Shown one piece after another: positions 21,741 to 34,899 of a DNA stretch of 64,000 nt. Both the position numbers and the translations under genes were made by a program. The number at the start of each line of letters is the position of its first letter. Within the stretch, counting starts at the first letter, position 1. The DNA comes from Myotis daubentonii (Eukaryota; Chordata; Mammalia; Chiroptera; Vespertilionidae): the NCBI RefSeq assembly GCF_963259705.1, contig NC_081842.1:88528433-88592432 (forward strand), written 5' to 3'. The notes under the pieces were generated by a model. That model ran no database searches and was not told the origin of the DNA. It saw only the letters and a program-made list of their open reading frames with translations.

Positions 21741-22479
21741 GAGCTAAAAATTGTGGCCAGTCAGTAAATTCAAAAATAGTGACTAAATAGGGAGAATTTA
21801 ATGGGCATACATAGAACTGTGTAGTACAAGATGTGGGCTACAGCAGTTGATGTTCGTGCCCAACTCATATCCCCTGTCCAATTATGTTTTGCATACATAC
21901 CAATAGCTTCTTATTTCAGGCACTGTGACCCTTAGCCAGAGGGTTTCCTGGGTCTTAAGAGGGTTCTTGGCCATATTGTAACCTACAGGGAGCTAATGCC
22001 CATTAGAACAGTCCTTAACCAGTGAGGGTATAAGTTTTTTTGGCAACTTGAATGGGACAAATTTGAGGCATGTTCTAGTTTCTCAGAGTGTCCTAGTGGT
22101 ATTTACCCTCATTGCCTAAGTGATAACCTACTCCGTAACATATCCTATATTAAACTCTCTCCCTTTCCTGATTCTCTTCTGCATTTCCCTATTGGTGTCA
22201 CCAACAAAAAAAAATATTTGCACCCAAATCCTTGGCTCAGGAGTTAATTCTGGGAAAATCCAGCCTAAAACAATATTTTTATGTTCTCTTAAAAAAAGAC
22301 TTATATTTTAGCATTCTCTCAACTCCCACCAGTCTAACATCCTCCAACCAGAACTTTTATTGATGCATCCTTTTCCTTTTCCCTCTTTTTTTCTTGGTCT
22401 CTCTCTCTCTCTCTTTTTTTTTTTTTGGGGGGGGGGGTGAGGTAATGATTACCTAAAAAACAGTAAATGTTATTAATTG
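21741..22479. other. no recognised feature; CT/T/G simple tract
   Basis: Unique-looking AT-rich DNA with a low-complexity CT, T and G run at 22398-22440. Confidence 0.5.
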
Positions 22480-22800
22480 TTCATCTCTCTTCTTTCTGGA
22501 ATGCTTCTTCAAAAAGTTATTTTCAATAAAGACTATGTGTGATAAAACGTCTAAGACCTTGTATGCTTGAGAACCTCTCTACCTTACTCTCACATTGAAA
22601 GATCACCTAGGTATAAAATTCTAATTCATAGTTCCTTCAGCACTTTCAAATGAGTTCTGTCTTTCCCCCTTGCTTCTGCTGTTGCTGTTGAGAAGTCTGA
22701 TGTCATTTTAATTCTTGTTCAGTTAGAGATGTCTTGGTACATCTCTCTGAAACCTTTTAGTGTATTTTCCCCTCGGACACATCTTATTTTCTCAATAACT
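22480..22800 (-). repeat. old LINE-1 relic, minus strand
   Basis: Contains ctaggtataaaattctaatt, gctgttgctgttgagaag and gtctgatgtcattttaattc, typical of the reverse of old L1 coding sequence. Decayed. Confidence 0.55.
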
Positions 22801-22879
22801 GAAAGATCAAGTAGTCCATATGACATATTCTTAAGATAGCACATATATATTTGGCATTTTAAAACAATCTGCCTTATTA

Positions 22880-23643
22880 CTAAAGAGAAAGAAAGCCGTA
22901 TGGATAACTATACAATAACTTGAACAGGAAATGTGGCAGACATGAAGGTGTGCCACTTCGATCTGCCCTCAAGAGAGAAGCTGCCAGGAAGAATGCAGTG
23001 AGCTACAGCCTCCAACTGCAGTGCCTGCAGGATCTGTCCCAGTGTTCAAATCAAGACCAGGCTCTCTCCAAGCAGCTCCCTGGAGAGAATAAGTCCAGCA
23101 TGGGTACCGGGGCATGTCAATTTCCTCCCAATTCGAAACTCCCTTGTGAGCAATCTTTGCACCAGTGGTCCCCACCAGCTGAGACTTTCTCAGAGCTGCA
23201 TCAGAGTCTGAGGCTCTTGCGGCCCAGTCTTTCATCTTTCACTTTCAGTTTCACAAGTGTCAACTTGCATTGCAGGCTTTCTCTGCCTGAGTTTGCTCCC
23301 TCTGCTCGTTATCTTGCACAGGTGTTACCTCCACGATACCTCTGCATTTTTAACTCCACCTTAGTGTCTGCTTTCAGGAGAGCCCGGACTCACAGGAAAA
23401 ATTGAGTGTCTGTGTGTGTTATTTATTTAAGTGGAGGGCCCAGCTCAAAAGACTTGCAATCTGATCATTTTCCATATGCTGTCATGGGAGTTGTACTACT
23501 GTTACCCAGCCTGTTCTGCTTTTCCTCTTCCTTATCCCATTAAGGCTTGCAGTAAAATGAATTTAAGGTTATCAAAAATACATGTTTTTTATTCTAAATA
23601 AATAGATTATTTTCATTATAGCCTTTCCTGGCTTGACATGACA
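22880..23643. other. unclassified; contains a 161-codon ORF without known domain
   Basis: An ORF at 22920-23405 (+) is Ser/Leu/Gln-rich, shows no recognised domain or exon borders, and looks like an old noncoding repeat that happens to be open. No function is proposed. Confidence 0.4.
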
Positions 23644-24455
23644 TCCTATATAATAAAAGACTAATGTGCAAATAGACCTAATGGCGGACTGAACAACTGG
23701 TCACTATGACATGCGCTGACCACCAGGGGGTGTGCGCGGAACATGGCAGGTGGCAGCAGCAGGCGGCAGAGCACCAAACATGGTGGGCATTGGCCATGGC
23801 GAGATGGTGGAGCAGGTGAGCAGGGGCACCAGACGAAGGCAGGGTGCCAGCCACTGTCATCAGGGCAAGCCTCTGGTGGTTACTGAAAATTCTTTGCTCC
23901 AGTGCCTGCGGTCCCACCTGGCGCTTGCACCTGCTGCCAGTGTCAGCCTCACTCGCACCAGCTGCTGGTGCCGGAACCACCGCTTGCACCCCCTGCCGAA
24001 GCAAGGCCCGGTTGCTCTGCAGTGTCAGCGGGTGTGAGCAGTGGATGCCGGCCTGATCACTCCTCAGGTTTCTCTACCCCGACCTGCTCTTGAGGGGTGA
24101 TCAGGGCCGGCAATCACCTCTTGCACCCGCTAACGGTGACAGCCCCGCTTGTACCTGCTTCAGGCACTGGAGCCATGGCTTGCACCTGCTGCTGGCGCAG
24201 TGAGCGGCGGCTGCTGGCCCCAACCGCCCCTGAGGGCTTTCCCCCCTGTCAGTGGGTGTGAGCGAGGCTGGCACTGACAGCGCGTGGGAGCAGCGGCAGT
24301 GGGAGCTGGGCTGCTGGCAGACAGGGGACCAGGGGCTGCAGTGGGTGGGGCCAGGCAGGGGGCGGAGGATGGGCTGAGACCTGCCCTGTGCCCACCGCAG
24401 CCTTGTGGCCCACAGTTCCTTTTAAGGTGCACAAATTCGTGCACTGGGCCCCTAG
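23644..24455 (+). mobile_element. Helitron (Helibat-like), 812 bp
   Basis: A|TCCTATATAATAAAAGAC at the 5' end, ctgaccaccagggggtg subterminally, and 3' hairpin gtgcacaaattcgtgcac followed by CTAG. The interior is GC-rich with cttgcacctgctgc-type repeats. ORFs overlap on both strands and are chance frames. Confidence 0.9.
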
Positions 24456-25454
24456 TATTTTATATTTATAGAATAGAAAAAGAATACAAATACTTACTAT
24501 TATCTCTTTAACCCATTCACAGTTTACCAAACAGACTCATTTTGCCATAGTAAATCACAACTTGGACATTGGTATGGCAGTATTGATTAGTCTATTCCTA
24601 TTTACATTTTTTGGCTTTAAGAAATCTGTGAGTGGTTTCTGACTCATTTAGAGTTAACATTTTCCATCTTCAGTGTGTTCCTACTTTACAAAACACTAAA
24701 ATTGAAGTATTCAGACACCAATAATTAAGTATATCTTTGTAGATTGTACCAGAAAATTTATAAAGAAGACCGAAGAATGCATGTTTAAAGTATAAAGATA
24801 AGAATTGTTTTTAAAACATGATGTATTTTGGTAACACTTTTTACAAATACAATTTCAATATGTTTGTTTTTATATTAAAATATATTGCTTTAGTAAAACT
24901 TTAATAAAGGGTCTTTCTGGGTACACTCTTCCAGTTTAGCTGTGTTTATTAGGATTTGTTAAAACACCAAAAAATTTCTAGCTACTCCTCTAAATCAAAC
25001 AATTCAAATCACTGAAGTTTATAGTAGAACGATCATATTTCTTTGGTCTAAAGCCTTTCTCCAATTACAGGTACTCAGCTTGCCTATAAGAAAATTGGAG
25101 ACATTTATGAAAACCATGTGGTTTGTGGTGTGACTATAATCATTTACATTTCAAGTTTTACCATGTATTAATCTGGATACTGACTTTTGCGCTCTGTGGT
25201 TAGTATCAGATGTTTGTCACCAGTACTCATATAAAATAGACTACTGTGGTGATACTTTTCTGAGTTCACTATTTATTTTTTTTGTGTCAACAGAAACCAC
25301 AAAGCTACTAGGTGTCACCAAGCAGCTGAGTTGCAGCAAATTCTTATTGACAGTTATACTTACTTTTGCCCTAGTCTAGTGGATTTTTAGTATATACTAT
25401 ACTCCAAGGCTAGTCCTTGGAAGAAAAATGCCTGGCATATCACAGGCACTTTTC
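24456..25454. other. no recognised gene or repeat
   Basis: AT-rich, unique-looking DNA; nothing supported. Confidence 0.5.
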
Positions 25455-25855
25455 TTTCTTTTTTTTTTAAATTAAATCTTTATTGTTCAGATTATTACAG
25501 TTGTTCCCCCTTTTTCCCCCCATAGCTCCCCTCCACCCAGTTTCCACACCACCTTCTGCCCTTACCCCTGCCACTGTCCTCATCCATATTGTGTGACTTT
25601 TGTCCAGTCTCTTCCTGCACCCCCCACATCCCTTCCCCCCTGAGAATTGTTAGTCCACCCCCTTTCTGTGTCCCTAATTCTATTATATTCACCAGTTTAT
25701 TCTGTTCATCAAATTAATTATCTTCTTAAAGGATACCTTTCAGCATTTCATATAATACTGGTTTGGTGGTGAGAAACTCCTTTACCTTTTTCTTATCTGT
25801 GAAGCTCTTTATCTGACCTTCAATTCTGAATGAACAGGCACTTCTCTGAGCACCT
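25455..25855 (-). repeat. HAL1-like element: ORF1 end joined directly to 3' UTR and poly(A)
   Basis: On the minus strand the last codons of L1-type ORF1 (LYEMLKGIL stop) are followed at once by a G-rich 3' UTR and tail (cctttattgttcagattatt in plus). ORF2 is absent, exactly as in the complete copy at 40018-41994. 5'-truncated. Confidence 0.85.
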
Positions 25856-26981
25856 TTGTTTTTGAAGTTGTAAATGTTGAATTTCATTTCAGTATAATAA
25901 AGACAAAAACAAAAACATAGGAACTGTCACCTTGCATAGGAATTTTAACATAAAAGGGTTAAACATATTTATTTTGTTAACATTTTCTTTATTGCATATA
26001 ACTTGAAAAAACACGAGACATCAGAAATGTATGGGATATATTTATTTTAAAAAAGCAAGAATATTTCTATTGGAGGAGTTAATTCTGCATCTCAAGGTAT
26101 TAGTAAGTAAACAGAAATTTAAGAAACCCCTAGATAAGAATGAGAAAATAAAGAATGTTAGTAGCTAGAAATGCACTAGAGCTACAGTGGCAGACATAGC
26201 TAAGTCATTGCTCACACTGGACTCATATTCTAATGGAGGAGACAGACAATGAGCAATAAATATATGATTTCATGTCAGAGAGTGATAGGAGCTATTATTA
26301 ATAAATTATGTACTCAGGCAGAGAGGAAGTATTTCAAATGCCAAGTGAAACAAAGTAAAACAAAAAACAGGATGCTCCTGAAGAAATGTCTGATTCCAGC
26401 TCTTGGGCAGTAATAGTACAAAATAACATTTGAATAGTTTCTTATACCAGAAGGGAAGTTATCAAAAACTGCACAATGTTATAGCAAAATGACTCCGGAC
26501 CCAATTTGAAGAAACTCTTTATCAGCCCAGATTCAAACAAAAGAGCCACAACAACAGATATTGGGATAAGCAGGCTTATTATGAGAATTTGAATTTACAT
26601 GAGTGTGGAAAAGCTGGAAAAGAAGCCAGAGGATTATATCACTAATGTCTTCAGTCTGAAGCTTGAAGTGGCTTGAAAGGTAATTCCAAAAGTGTTTGAG
26701 AAGCTGTCAATCATGTCTATGAAGCAATTGAATCTGGTCACAGCAAACTCCTGAGAATAATGGCTCCTGCTTCTACTTCCAGTTTTCAAATTCCTGTCAT
26801 TAACAAACTGACCCAAAAACCACATAGGAAAGGCAATTATGGGCTATGTAGTTTTCAGACTTAGAAGATGTGGCACGGAGTTCTGGGTAAATACCAGTTC
26901 CCACTGTACTAATATGGACAATTTGAATATGAATAATGACAACTGCAATGGACTAAAATATATAAACTATGATTAAATCCA
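25856..26981. other. no gene; possible old unclassified repeat
   Basis: 26220-26300 resembles a common mammalian ancient repeat (tctaatggaggagacagaca, gatttcatgtcagagagtga) that I cannot name with confidence. Nothing else is seen. Confidence 0.4.
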
Positions 26982-27284
26982 TCCTATATAATAAAATGGT
27001 AATATGCAAATTGACCCTAACTGCAGAATGACCAGGAACAACCAGGCGCTATGATGCACCCTGACCACCAGGGGACAGATGCTCAATGCAGGAGCTGCCC
27101 CTGGTGGTCAGTGTGCTCCCACAGGGGGAACTCCGCTCAGCCACAAGCCAGGCTGATGGCTGTGAGCACAGCAGCGGTGGAGGGAGCCTCTCCTGCCTCC
27201 TCCACAGTGCTAAGGATGTTTGACTGCAGCTTAGGCCCGCCATTCATTCCTCTCTGCCAGCTGCGTGTTCCCTATCCCTGAGAT
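26982..27284 (+). mobile_element. Helitron (Helibat-like), 3'-truncated
   Basis: A|TCCTATATAATAAAATGG at the 5' end, tatgcaaattgaccc, then the ccaccaggggac/cccctggtggtc pair. It ends against the L1-derived element without a hairpin or CTAG. Confidence 0.75.
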
Positions 27285-29105
27285 TACCATTTGCCTCCAT
27301 CCTGTTTATGTTTTTATCTATTTTTTTCCTTCTTCTTCCTCTTCTTAAAGAATACCCTTCAACATTTCATGTAATACTGGTTTTGTGGTGATGAACTCCT
27401 TTTGCTTTTTCTGGTCTGTGAAGCTCTTTATCTGACTCTCAATTCTAAATGAGAGCTTTGCTGGGTTGAGTAATCTTGGTTGTAGGTCCTTGTTATTCAT
27501 CACTTTGAATATTTCTTGCTGCTCCCTTCTGGCCTGCAAAGTTTCTGTTGAGAAATCAGCTGACCTTGTAGGTAATTAACTGCTTTTCCCTTGCTGCTTT
27601 TAAGATTCTCTCTTTGTCTTTAACCCTTGGCTTTTTAATTATGATGTGTTTTGGGATGGTCCTCTTTGGGTTCCTCTTGTTTGGGACTCTCTGTGCTTCC
27701 TGGACTTATAAGTCTATTTCTTTCACCAGGTAGAGGAAGTTTTCTGTCAATATTTCTTCACATAGGTTTTCAATATCTTGTCTTCTCTCTTCTTCTGGCT
27801 TCCCCATAATGCAAATATTGACATGCTTGAAGTTGATCCATAGGCTCCTTATATATCTTCATATTTTTAGATTCTTTTTGCTTTTCTGATTGGGTGCTTA
27901 TTGCTTCCTCATATTCCAAATTGTTGATTTTATTCTCAGAATCTCCTACTCTACTGTTGAATCCCTGTCAATTTATTCTTTATTTCAGTTAGTATATGCT
28001 TAATTTCTGAGTGGTCCTTTTTCATGTCTTCCAAATTCTCTCTAAGATACTTGAAAGTATCACTAAGTTCCTTGAAGTTCTCATTAAGATCCTTGAGCAA
28101 TCTTATAAACATTGTTTTTAACTCTATCCAATAGTTTGCTTGCTTCCATTTTTTTTTCATTTGTGACATGTTTCTTTGTCTCTGCATTTTGGCTGCTTCC
28201 TTGCATTTATTTCTATCTATTAGATAGAGCTGCTATGTCTTCTGGAATTGGTAGAGTGGCCTTGTGTAGTAGGTGTCTTGTAGGGCCCAGTGGCTCAGCC
28301 TCCCCAGTCACCTGAGCTGGGCATTCTAGGTGCACCCCTGTGTAAACTGTGTGCACAGTCTTGTACTTGAGCTTTGATTGTTGTTGGCATCACTGGGAAG
28401 AATTGCCCTCCAGGCCAATAGGCTGTGAGATCCAGCTGCAACTATAGTGGGAGAGTTGCTGTGCAGGAAATACCCCTATGGAGCAGGACTTGCTTCAGTG
28501 GTGCTCTGGTGCTCACTGAGTCTGCCCCTTCAGTATATCACTTGTGGATGTGTAGAGTTGTAATCTGATATGGTCTGAAGCTTTCCACTGGGTGCATTGG
28601 CTCTAGGGCCTCCCAGCAGGAGCTACAGAGCAATCTACAGATGGCAGCTATTTGCATTGGGCTTGGATGTGCCCAGGTCAGGCCCAGCTGTGAAGCGAGG
28701 CAGGCTGGTGCTAGTGTTGGGTCTTGGGCCTTTTATTGATATGTTTGGGGTAGGCAGACTCCAGCTGCAGCTTATTTGAGAGATTTTAGGAAAGTCTGAA
28801 GCCTGATCCAGGACAGGCCATTTATATGGAAAAGCAGCTTCAAACAGTTTGGGTGGGTCTGTAAATTGGATGGGGCAGCATCTCAGGCTATAGCAAACCG
28901 TATGTTCCAGGCTGATGGAGACTCAGTTATAGCTGCCAGTCAGCCCTGCAACAGGGAAGGTTTCAGCACCTGAACAATGACCACTGTGAGCATCCCCATC
29001 TGGGAGAAAGGCGCCTCCAAGTTCAGGCCCCAATGCCAGACAATCGCAGTTCCTCCCCTCATATGTCTGGGTCCCCTAAAGCCACCCAGTGCTAGAGTTT
29101 AGAGC
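27285..29105 (-). repeat. HAL1-like element with broken ORF1 and 5' UTR
   Basis: On the minus strand the 5' UTR lies at 29105-28190. ORF1 begins near 28187 with a coiled-coil region (LKDLNENFKELSDTFKYL) and ends at 27345 with the conserved C-terminal domain (EIFKVMNNKDLQPRLL). Frameshifts and stops between them inactivate ORF1. After the ORF1 stop comes aagaagaggaagaagaagg, with no ORF2. Confidence 0.85.
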
Positions 29106-29210
29106 AGTGGCCCATGGGCAGAAGTCGGTATTTTGTGGAAGAGCCAGACTCAAGGGGCCAAAGAGCCACATGTGGCTCACAATCTGCAGTTTGCTGACCA
29201 CTGGTATAGG
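29106..29210. mobile_element. hAT MITE, partial
   Basis: Matches one half of the element at 30267-30492: aagtcggtattttgtggaag, caaggggccaaagagccaca, and a terminal cagtttgctgaccactg. The other half and a target duplication are not seen. Confidence 0.7.
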
Positions 29211-29954
29211 CCATACCTACCCATGTCTGCCTACATCACAAAAGCAGTTAATAAACTTTCTGTTGGAAGAACACCACACTCTTTGTGAAGCAGTTTCACC
29301 AAGAAAATGTCATATGAGCCAACCACTGCTTCACAGGAAATGCAAAGACAGGAATCAAGTAGTAATAAAACTCACCAACAAAATCTAAACTGTAGGAAAC
29401 TCTATGGGCAAATAATGAAGTTATTTTCAATAAAGAGATTGCAGGTGGGATATAGGAGGACATTGAAAGAGAGAAAACTTCTAGATTAAAAGAGAAGTAA
29501 GAAATTTATCAAACAATTATACATCTTATTTAAATGTTGATTTAAACAAGAAAGAAATGACATTCATGAATAAATTGGTCATTTAAATCCTGACTGGATA
29601 TTTGCTATATTGACAAATTTTAACTTTTTCTAGTTGTTTTTTGGGGGTGAGGGAAGGAGTAAGGAAAGGTTTATTGATTGAGAAGATTGAAGACTTAGTG
29701 GTACCTAAAATCCATCTTTAAAAAGTACAGAATCCAGGTTCTTTTATGTCATGGGAAGGAGAATTGGGAGGAGCAAGAGGTAATTGATCATTTGGGTACC
29801 AGCAGGGGTCTGAGGAAGGCTGTGTTAGTTGATATGAGTCAGGTTACAAGGTTCTGCAAATCTTTGATAAGCAATACATACATCCCTTATTCTAAGCTGC
29901 ATGCTAATAACTTCTGCTTAGTCATCCATGTAGACATGCTAATCATTAGAGGAA
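29211..29954. other. no recognised gene or repeat
   Basis: AT-rich DNA with short ORFs lacking known motifs. Confidence 0.5.
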
Positions 29955-30048
29955 TTCTTTTCCAGTTTTACTGAGAAATGATTGACATATATCACTATAT
30001 CTATAAGTTTAACACATATAGCACAATGGTTTGATTTATATGTACAGA

Positions 30049-30613
30049 CAGTCCCTGACTTATAGTTGTTTGATTTAGGATTTTTCAACTTAGTGATGGT
30101 ACAAATGCAATTCATAGTCACTAGAAACCATACTTCAAATTTTGAATTTTGACCTTTTCCTGGGCTAGCAATATGTGGTACAATATTCTCTTGTGATGCT
30201 GGGCATCAGCAGTAAGATAATTTTGCCTAGTGTAGGTGTTCTGAGCATACTAAGGTTAGGCTAGGTCCATGGTTGGCAAACCGTGGCTCGCGAGCCACAT
30301 GCGGCTCTTTGGCCCCTTGAGGGTGGCTCTTCCACAAAATACCATGTGTGGGCGCGCACGTACAGTGCGATTGAAACTTTGTGGCCCATGTGCAGAAGTC
30401 GTTATTTTGTGGAAGAGCCACACTCAAGGGGCCAAAGAGCCGCATGTGGCTCGCTAGCCGCGGTTTGTTGAGCCGCAGTTTGCCGACCACTGGGCTAGGT
30501 TGAGCTATGATGTTAAGTATGCTATGTATATTTTATGCATTTCGACTTACAATATTTTCAACTACCAATTGGTTTATCAGGACATAACCCCATCTTATGT
30601 TGAGGAGCACCTG
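30049..30613 (+). mobile_element. MER2 (Tigger-type) DNA transposon, split by hAT MITE
   Basis: Starts cagtccctgacttatagttg and ends aaccccatcttatgttgagg/agcacctg, with inner tgaattttgaccttttcctg. These match MER2, a pogo/Tigger-type eutherian element. The hAT MITE occupies 30267-30492. Confidence 0.8.
30267..30492. mobile_element. non-autonomous hAT MITE with 8-bp TSD, partly palindromic
   Basis: 226 bp flanked by perfect ggctaggt duplications (30259-30266, 30493-30500). The ends ccatggttggcaaacc and cagtttgccgaccactg are near inverted repeats. Facing copies of gagccacatgcggctctttg make long self-complementary arms. Confidence 0.92.
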
Positions 30614-31055
30614 ATGCTGACCTGATTACCACAGTGGTTCAGCTAACATTCATCTTCTCATATAGATACAATTAAAAAAAAAAACAACAAAAAAAAACAT
30701 TTCTCCTTGTGATGAGAACTCTTAGGATTTACTCTCTTAATAACTTTCTTATGTATTATGCAGCAATTACAGTCATCATATTGAACATTACATCCCTACT
30801 ACTAATTTATGTTATAACTAGAAGTTTGTATCTTTTGACCACCTTTCTCCAATTTTCCCTCCCTTTACCTCTTGCCTCTGGTAATCACAAGTTTGACCCC
30901 TTCTTCTGACGGTTTTTAAAAATTTATTATTCTAGATCATACAGTATGTATATCTTTCTCTAGCTGACTTATTTCACTTAGCAATATGCCTTCAAGGTCC
31001 ATCCATGTTATTGCATATGGTAGGATTTCCTCATTTTTATGGATGAATAATATTT

Positions 31056-31059
<4 letters not shown>

Positions 31060-31110
<51 letters not shown>

Positions 31111-31116
31111 TATATA
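31060..31116. repeat. (TA)n(CA)n microsatellite
   Basis: About 40 bp of TA followed by five CA units, within L1-derived sequence. Confidence 0.95.
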
Positions 31117-31135
31117 CTGTGTCTATATATATCAA

Positions 31136-32529
31136 GAACTATTATATATATTTTAGTTGTGACAATGGTTTTATAACCAAAGAAATATTTATCTTGTAAA
31201 GATATATATGAAATATTTATGGATGAGGAGATATGATATCTGGGAAACACTTCAAAATAGTATGGGAGGGAAAAATGGGTGTGGATCTAGATAAAAGAAC
31301 TTTACCTATGAGTTTAATAACTATAGAAGCTGTTTTGTCTACTTTCCTATATCTGAAGTTTCCTGTAATAAAATTAAAAAGAGGATAACATCAGGAAAGT
31401 GACAGTGTAATAATGAGTACTGTTTTATTAGAGGCATCTTAGCAGGAGATTATTGAGAAATATTGATGAAAATTACATAGCAAAGTGAGGATTAAAATAA
31501 GTCTATAGGATTTTTCAGTTGGGAAGTAGTGTGTGGAAGATGAAGTTTGAGAACTGTCTGAAATGACTAAGAGGAGTTAGCGTTATTCTTTCCTGTAGCT
31601 CACTGTAGAGGGAAGAGGAGAGAGAGTAGCATCTCTCTTCCTTCAGTAGAGCAGGACACTATGCCTATCTGAAACAATACAGGATTTTTTAAGTCTTTGC
31701 TTAAAAATTACCACCTGTTAGCTCCTGTCCTGAGCCCTCTTTTTCTGACCCTATTTCCTTTTGGCTTCATGATCATTTTTTCCCTGCCTAGCTGTCCTCA
31801 TTGGCTCTATACAATTTCTTTAAAGAACTGCCTCTAAGTCCCATGTCACAAGCCAGGTGCCACATCGAGGGGATTGCCCGATTATGCTGCTGGAGGCTAT
31901 TATTTCTTCTGACTTCATTCTTCACTTTCCATTTTCAACTTTGCCTTGCCTTTTTTTTTTTTTTACTAGATTTTCAACATTATTTGCTTATCCATCATCT
32001 TGTTTACCTGTTTATCAAGAATTAGATCCTTTCTAGACACTGCCATGAACTGCTTACCTCAACCCAGCCCTGGGACCTATGCTGTTTGCTGAAGGGGTAG
32101 CAGTGAAGACCACACATTAGGTTGTTAACTGATGGTCTGGATCACCTCCTGGGTAAAGCCATGGCCATTTCATGTCCAAATTAAAACCTTCCATGGCCAG
32201 CCAACCTGGCACTGGAGGAACACTAATTTAGCAACTGGAATCCCTGTGCTCCTTAACCATTAACAGAGACCAGGGAAGAACTGCTGACTCTGCATTCAGA
32301 GGCCCAACCCCTACAGCTCGGGAAGCTCACCGAATTCTGTGCTTTATTCCAAAGCATCTGCTAAAGCATTTTCCCAGCAGTCAGGCCTGCTCCTTTCTAA
32401 TGTTTTGTGTATTGTATGCACAAACTACTTTTGCTGAATTATGAAGAACTGTGATGATTATCTTGAGAAAAGCACTTGGGCTCTAATTTCAACTGCAAAC
32501 TAAAGTAGTTGCTGCTCTTCACGGAATGC
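31136..32529. other. no recognised gene or repeat
   Basis: A T-rich tract at about 31952-31965; otherwise unique-looking. ORFs show no domains. Confidence 0.5.
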
Positions 32530-32800
32530 AATTTTTACTTGTGTCACTCAGCCACAATCCCTGCTGGCTTAATGGAAGCCCTACAACTGGAGAAGTAGGA
32601 AGAAAGCACATTGAGACTGGAAGGAGGGGCAGAGGCACCGAACAGTCTGGTCTGACACCTACACGTGCTGTTTCTTAATTGGGAGGGAGAACGGCTCTGC
32701 AGAAGCCGCCCTTGAGGAGCTAGGGGTCCAAACCCCCCAGCACAGGGTTCCAGCGCTGGGAAGAGAAGTCCCTGCAACTACAGGCTGGAAGACAAATCCT
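32530..32800 (+). repeat. L1/HAL1-like 5' UTR fragment
   Basis: Shares ctacaactggagaagtagga, ggaggggcagaggcac and ggtctgacacct with the 5' UTRs at 38640-38920 and 40140-40260. Truncated at both ends. Confidence 0.65.
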
Positions 32801-34475
32801 GGTCATTCAAATGTGGGTATTTTGCAGATGTTTTCTCAAAGTTGAATGAAAGAAGCTTTTCACTTCAAGGAAATCAACTGATAGTATTTGTGCCAATGAT
32901 AACTTTCAAGTGTTCAAGCAAGGGAGAGCACCTTATCCATGTGGAGTTTGTTTTTATTATTTTTTTCTACTTAACTTTCTTTCAATTCTCCAAATTGAAG
33001 GCCAGAAAACAACTGCCTTCAGTTAAGTGATTCTTCCCATATGACATTCAGTATTTGAGACAATTCACTTGTGTAACTTATATACCATTTGTGGTAAAGG
33101 AACTATTTCCTGTGAAATAGGATTTCAGTGCCAAGAACTATACTTTTAAAAAGTAACTTAGCAATTTCATTATCTTACCAGCAAGGGGCAGCAAAAAACA
33201 ATGTTTATTTGAAACACTAAGCTGTTACCTTAAGTTAGTTTAGAACTGTCCTCTTATTATTTTGTTTAATGAATACATCTCTGATCCCTTTCCCACTCCT
33301 CTTAGTGATGCTAAGCTACAAAGACAGAATGAGAGGGACATCCAAAAGAGAAAAGAGTAAATTGTAACATTTAAAATATAATTCTAAGAAAAGGATAATA
33401 TCTGAAAGTCCTTTGTGTTGACAAGTGGTAAGTCTCTTATAATTTCTAAGTTGAGTCCTAGTAACTACCACTAAGTAAGTATATCCACAGAAATTATTCA
33501 CAGTGCATTAATGAGAAGGAAAGGGTAAAGGTACTATCTTGTCATAAGTCTACATTTCTCACAAAATATAGGTTTCTCATCTGGGCTTTAATCATCTAGT
33601 GTATTTATTTATTTCATTTTAATAAGTAATTTTTGAGCATGTACCACAGGCCAGAAGCCATACATATTGCAACTGCACACTCTAAAATAGAAAATTCTGT
33701 ACTGGAGACAAATGATGAAATTGATAAGATATCTGTCCTCCCTGCTTCTTCTTCTTCTTCTTTTTTAAGTTGGGGAAAATTATACAAACTAAAAAAAGAC
33801 CTAGAGATAGAACAGGAGAAATTCTGAACAACAAGCATGAACAGAGAGTAAGATGCTGGTGAAGGTATGGAGAAATGTCAAGTCCTAGCACTGGTGGTTT
33901 TTTTTCAGAAACTTCTTTTAAAATTTTCACTGTTGTTTTTCCAATCATAAATGATGGTGTGAAAAAATATAACTGTTTTTCTTATAACTGGATAAAATAT
34001 CTGTCTTAAGACTCTGCCTAAAGGATAGAACTCAATTATTTCCAATAAACTTCATTGTTGTGGGGATTTCTGAGTATTTCATGTCTTTTTCAAATTCAGA
34101 ATTTGCTCTCAACACTGTTTCTTGCTAGGTTTGGGAAAATACATCTACTACTGATGTTTGCTCTGTCTCAATGCTGTGTTGTAATCTTTGAGATGTAACT
34201 CATTTGACATGGCACTCATGTGTTCTGTTTCTGTGCTGCCATAAACATCAAGATGTGATTCAATCAAAATGTGATTTGCTCTCTGTCTTCTTGTGTTCCT
34301 AAGGGCCCCTGCAGGGCAGCTGGCTCTCTCTCTCTTACTCACCCATGATCTCTCTCATGCTCTCTCTCTCTCAACTTCTGAATCTTATTTGGGATCTTTG
34401 AGGAGCACTCCCATGTCACCACAGGCCATAGGATGCTCACTGGGCTCATTTATGCCCCCATATCCTATGTAACTA
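32801..34475. other. no gene; one CTCF-like motif and an old repeat
   Basis: 33613-33850 resembles an ancient interspersed repeat (aatttttgagcatgtacc, gatatctgtcctccctgc). Other sequence is unassigned. Confidence 0.4.
33178..33192 (+). promoter_or_regulatory. CTCF-like motif
   Basis: ccagcaaggggcagc differs at one position from the CTCF core consensus. Same orientation as the match at 38389. Motif only; occupancy unknown. Confidence 0.3.
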
Positions 34476-34899
34476 TCCTATATAATAAAAGAGAAAAATG
34501 GTAATTGGCGTACGACGATACCCTTTTCATTGGCTAATCAGGGCTATATGCAAATTAACTGCCAACTAAGATTGGCAGTTAACTGCCAACATAGGCGCAA
34601 TGCTGGGAGGCGAAAGGGGAAGGAGGGAAGAAGCTGCCTGCCGCTGACTGCAATCGGAAACCCAGGCGGCAGCCAAGAGCCAGAGAACCGAGCTGCCTTT
34701 GCTCGGAGAAGCCAGGCCTCCTTTGCCGGCTTCTGTGATAAGAGAACCTGGCCGCCTTTGCCGGCCCTGGGCCAGTAATGGGAGAAGCTGGGTGGGGCAG
34801 GGAAGAGGCGGATGCCTGCCTGGCTTCTCAGATCACTGATCACCAGTGATGGGAGAACACCCAGAGGCGGGGCCAGAGGCCAGGCTGCATAGCTGCCTG

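Larger units (their letters stand above)
29955..31135 (-). repeat. old LINE-1 3' region, minus strand, interrupted by MER2
   Basis: Left part: ttttccagttttactgagaa and tgattgacatatatcac. Right part: tgacttatttcacttagcaa and caaggtccatccatgttatt, the reverse of the L1 ORF2 end and 3' UTR. MER2 interrupts it, and a hAT MITE interrupts MER2 in turn. Confidence 0.75.

Noticed and set aside
22920..23405. 161-codon ORF as a novel gene
   Set aside because: No domain, no splice or promoter context, and composition like an old repeat; kept only as unclassified sequence.
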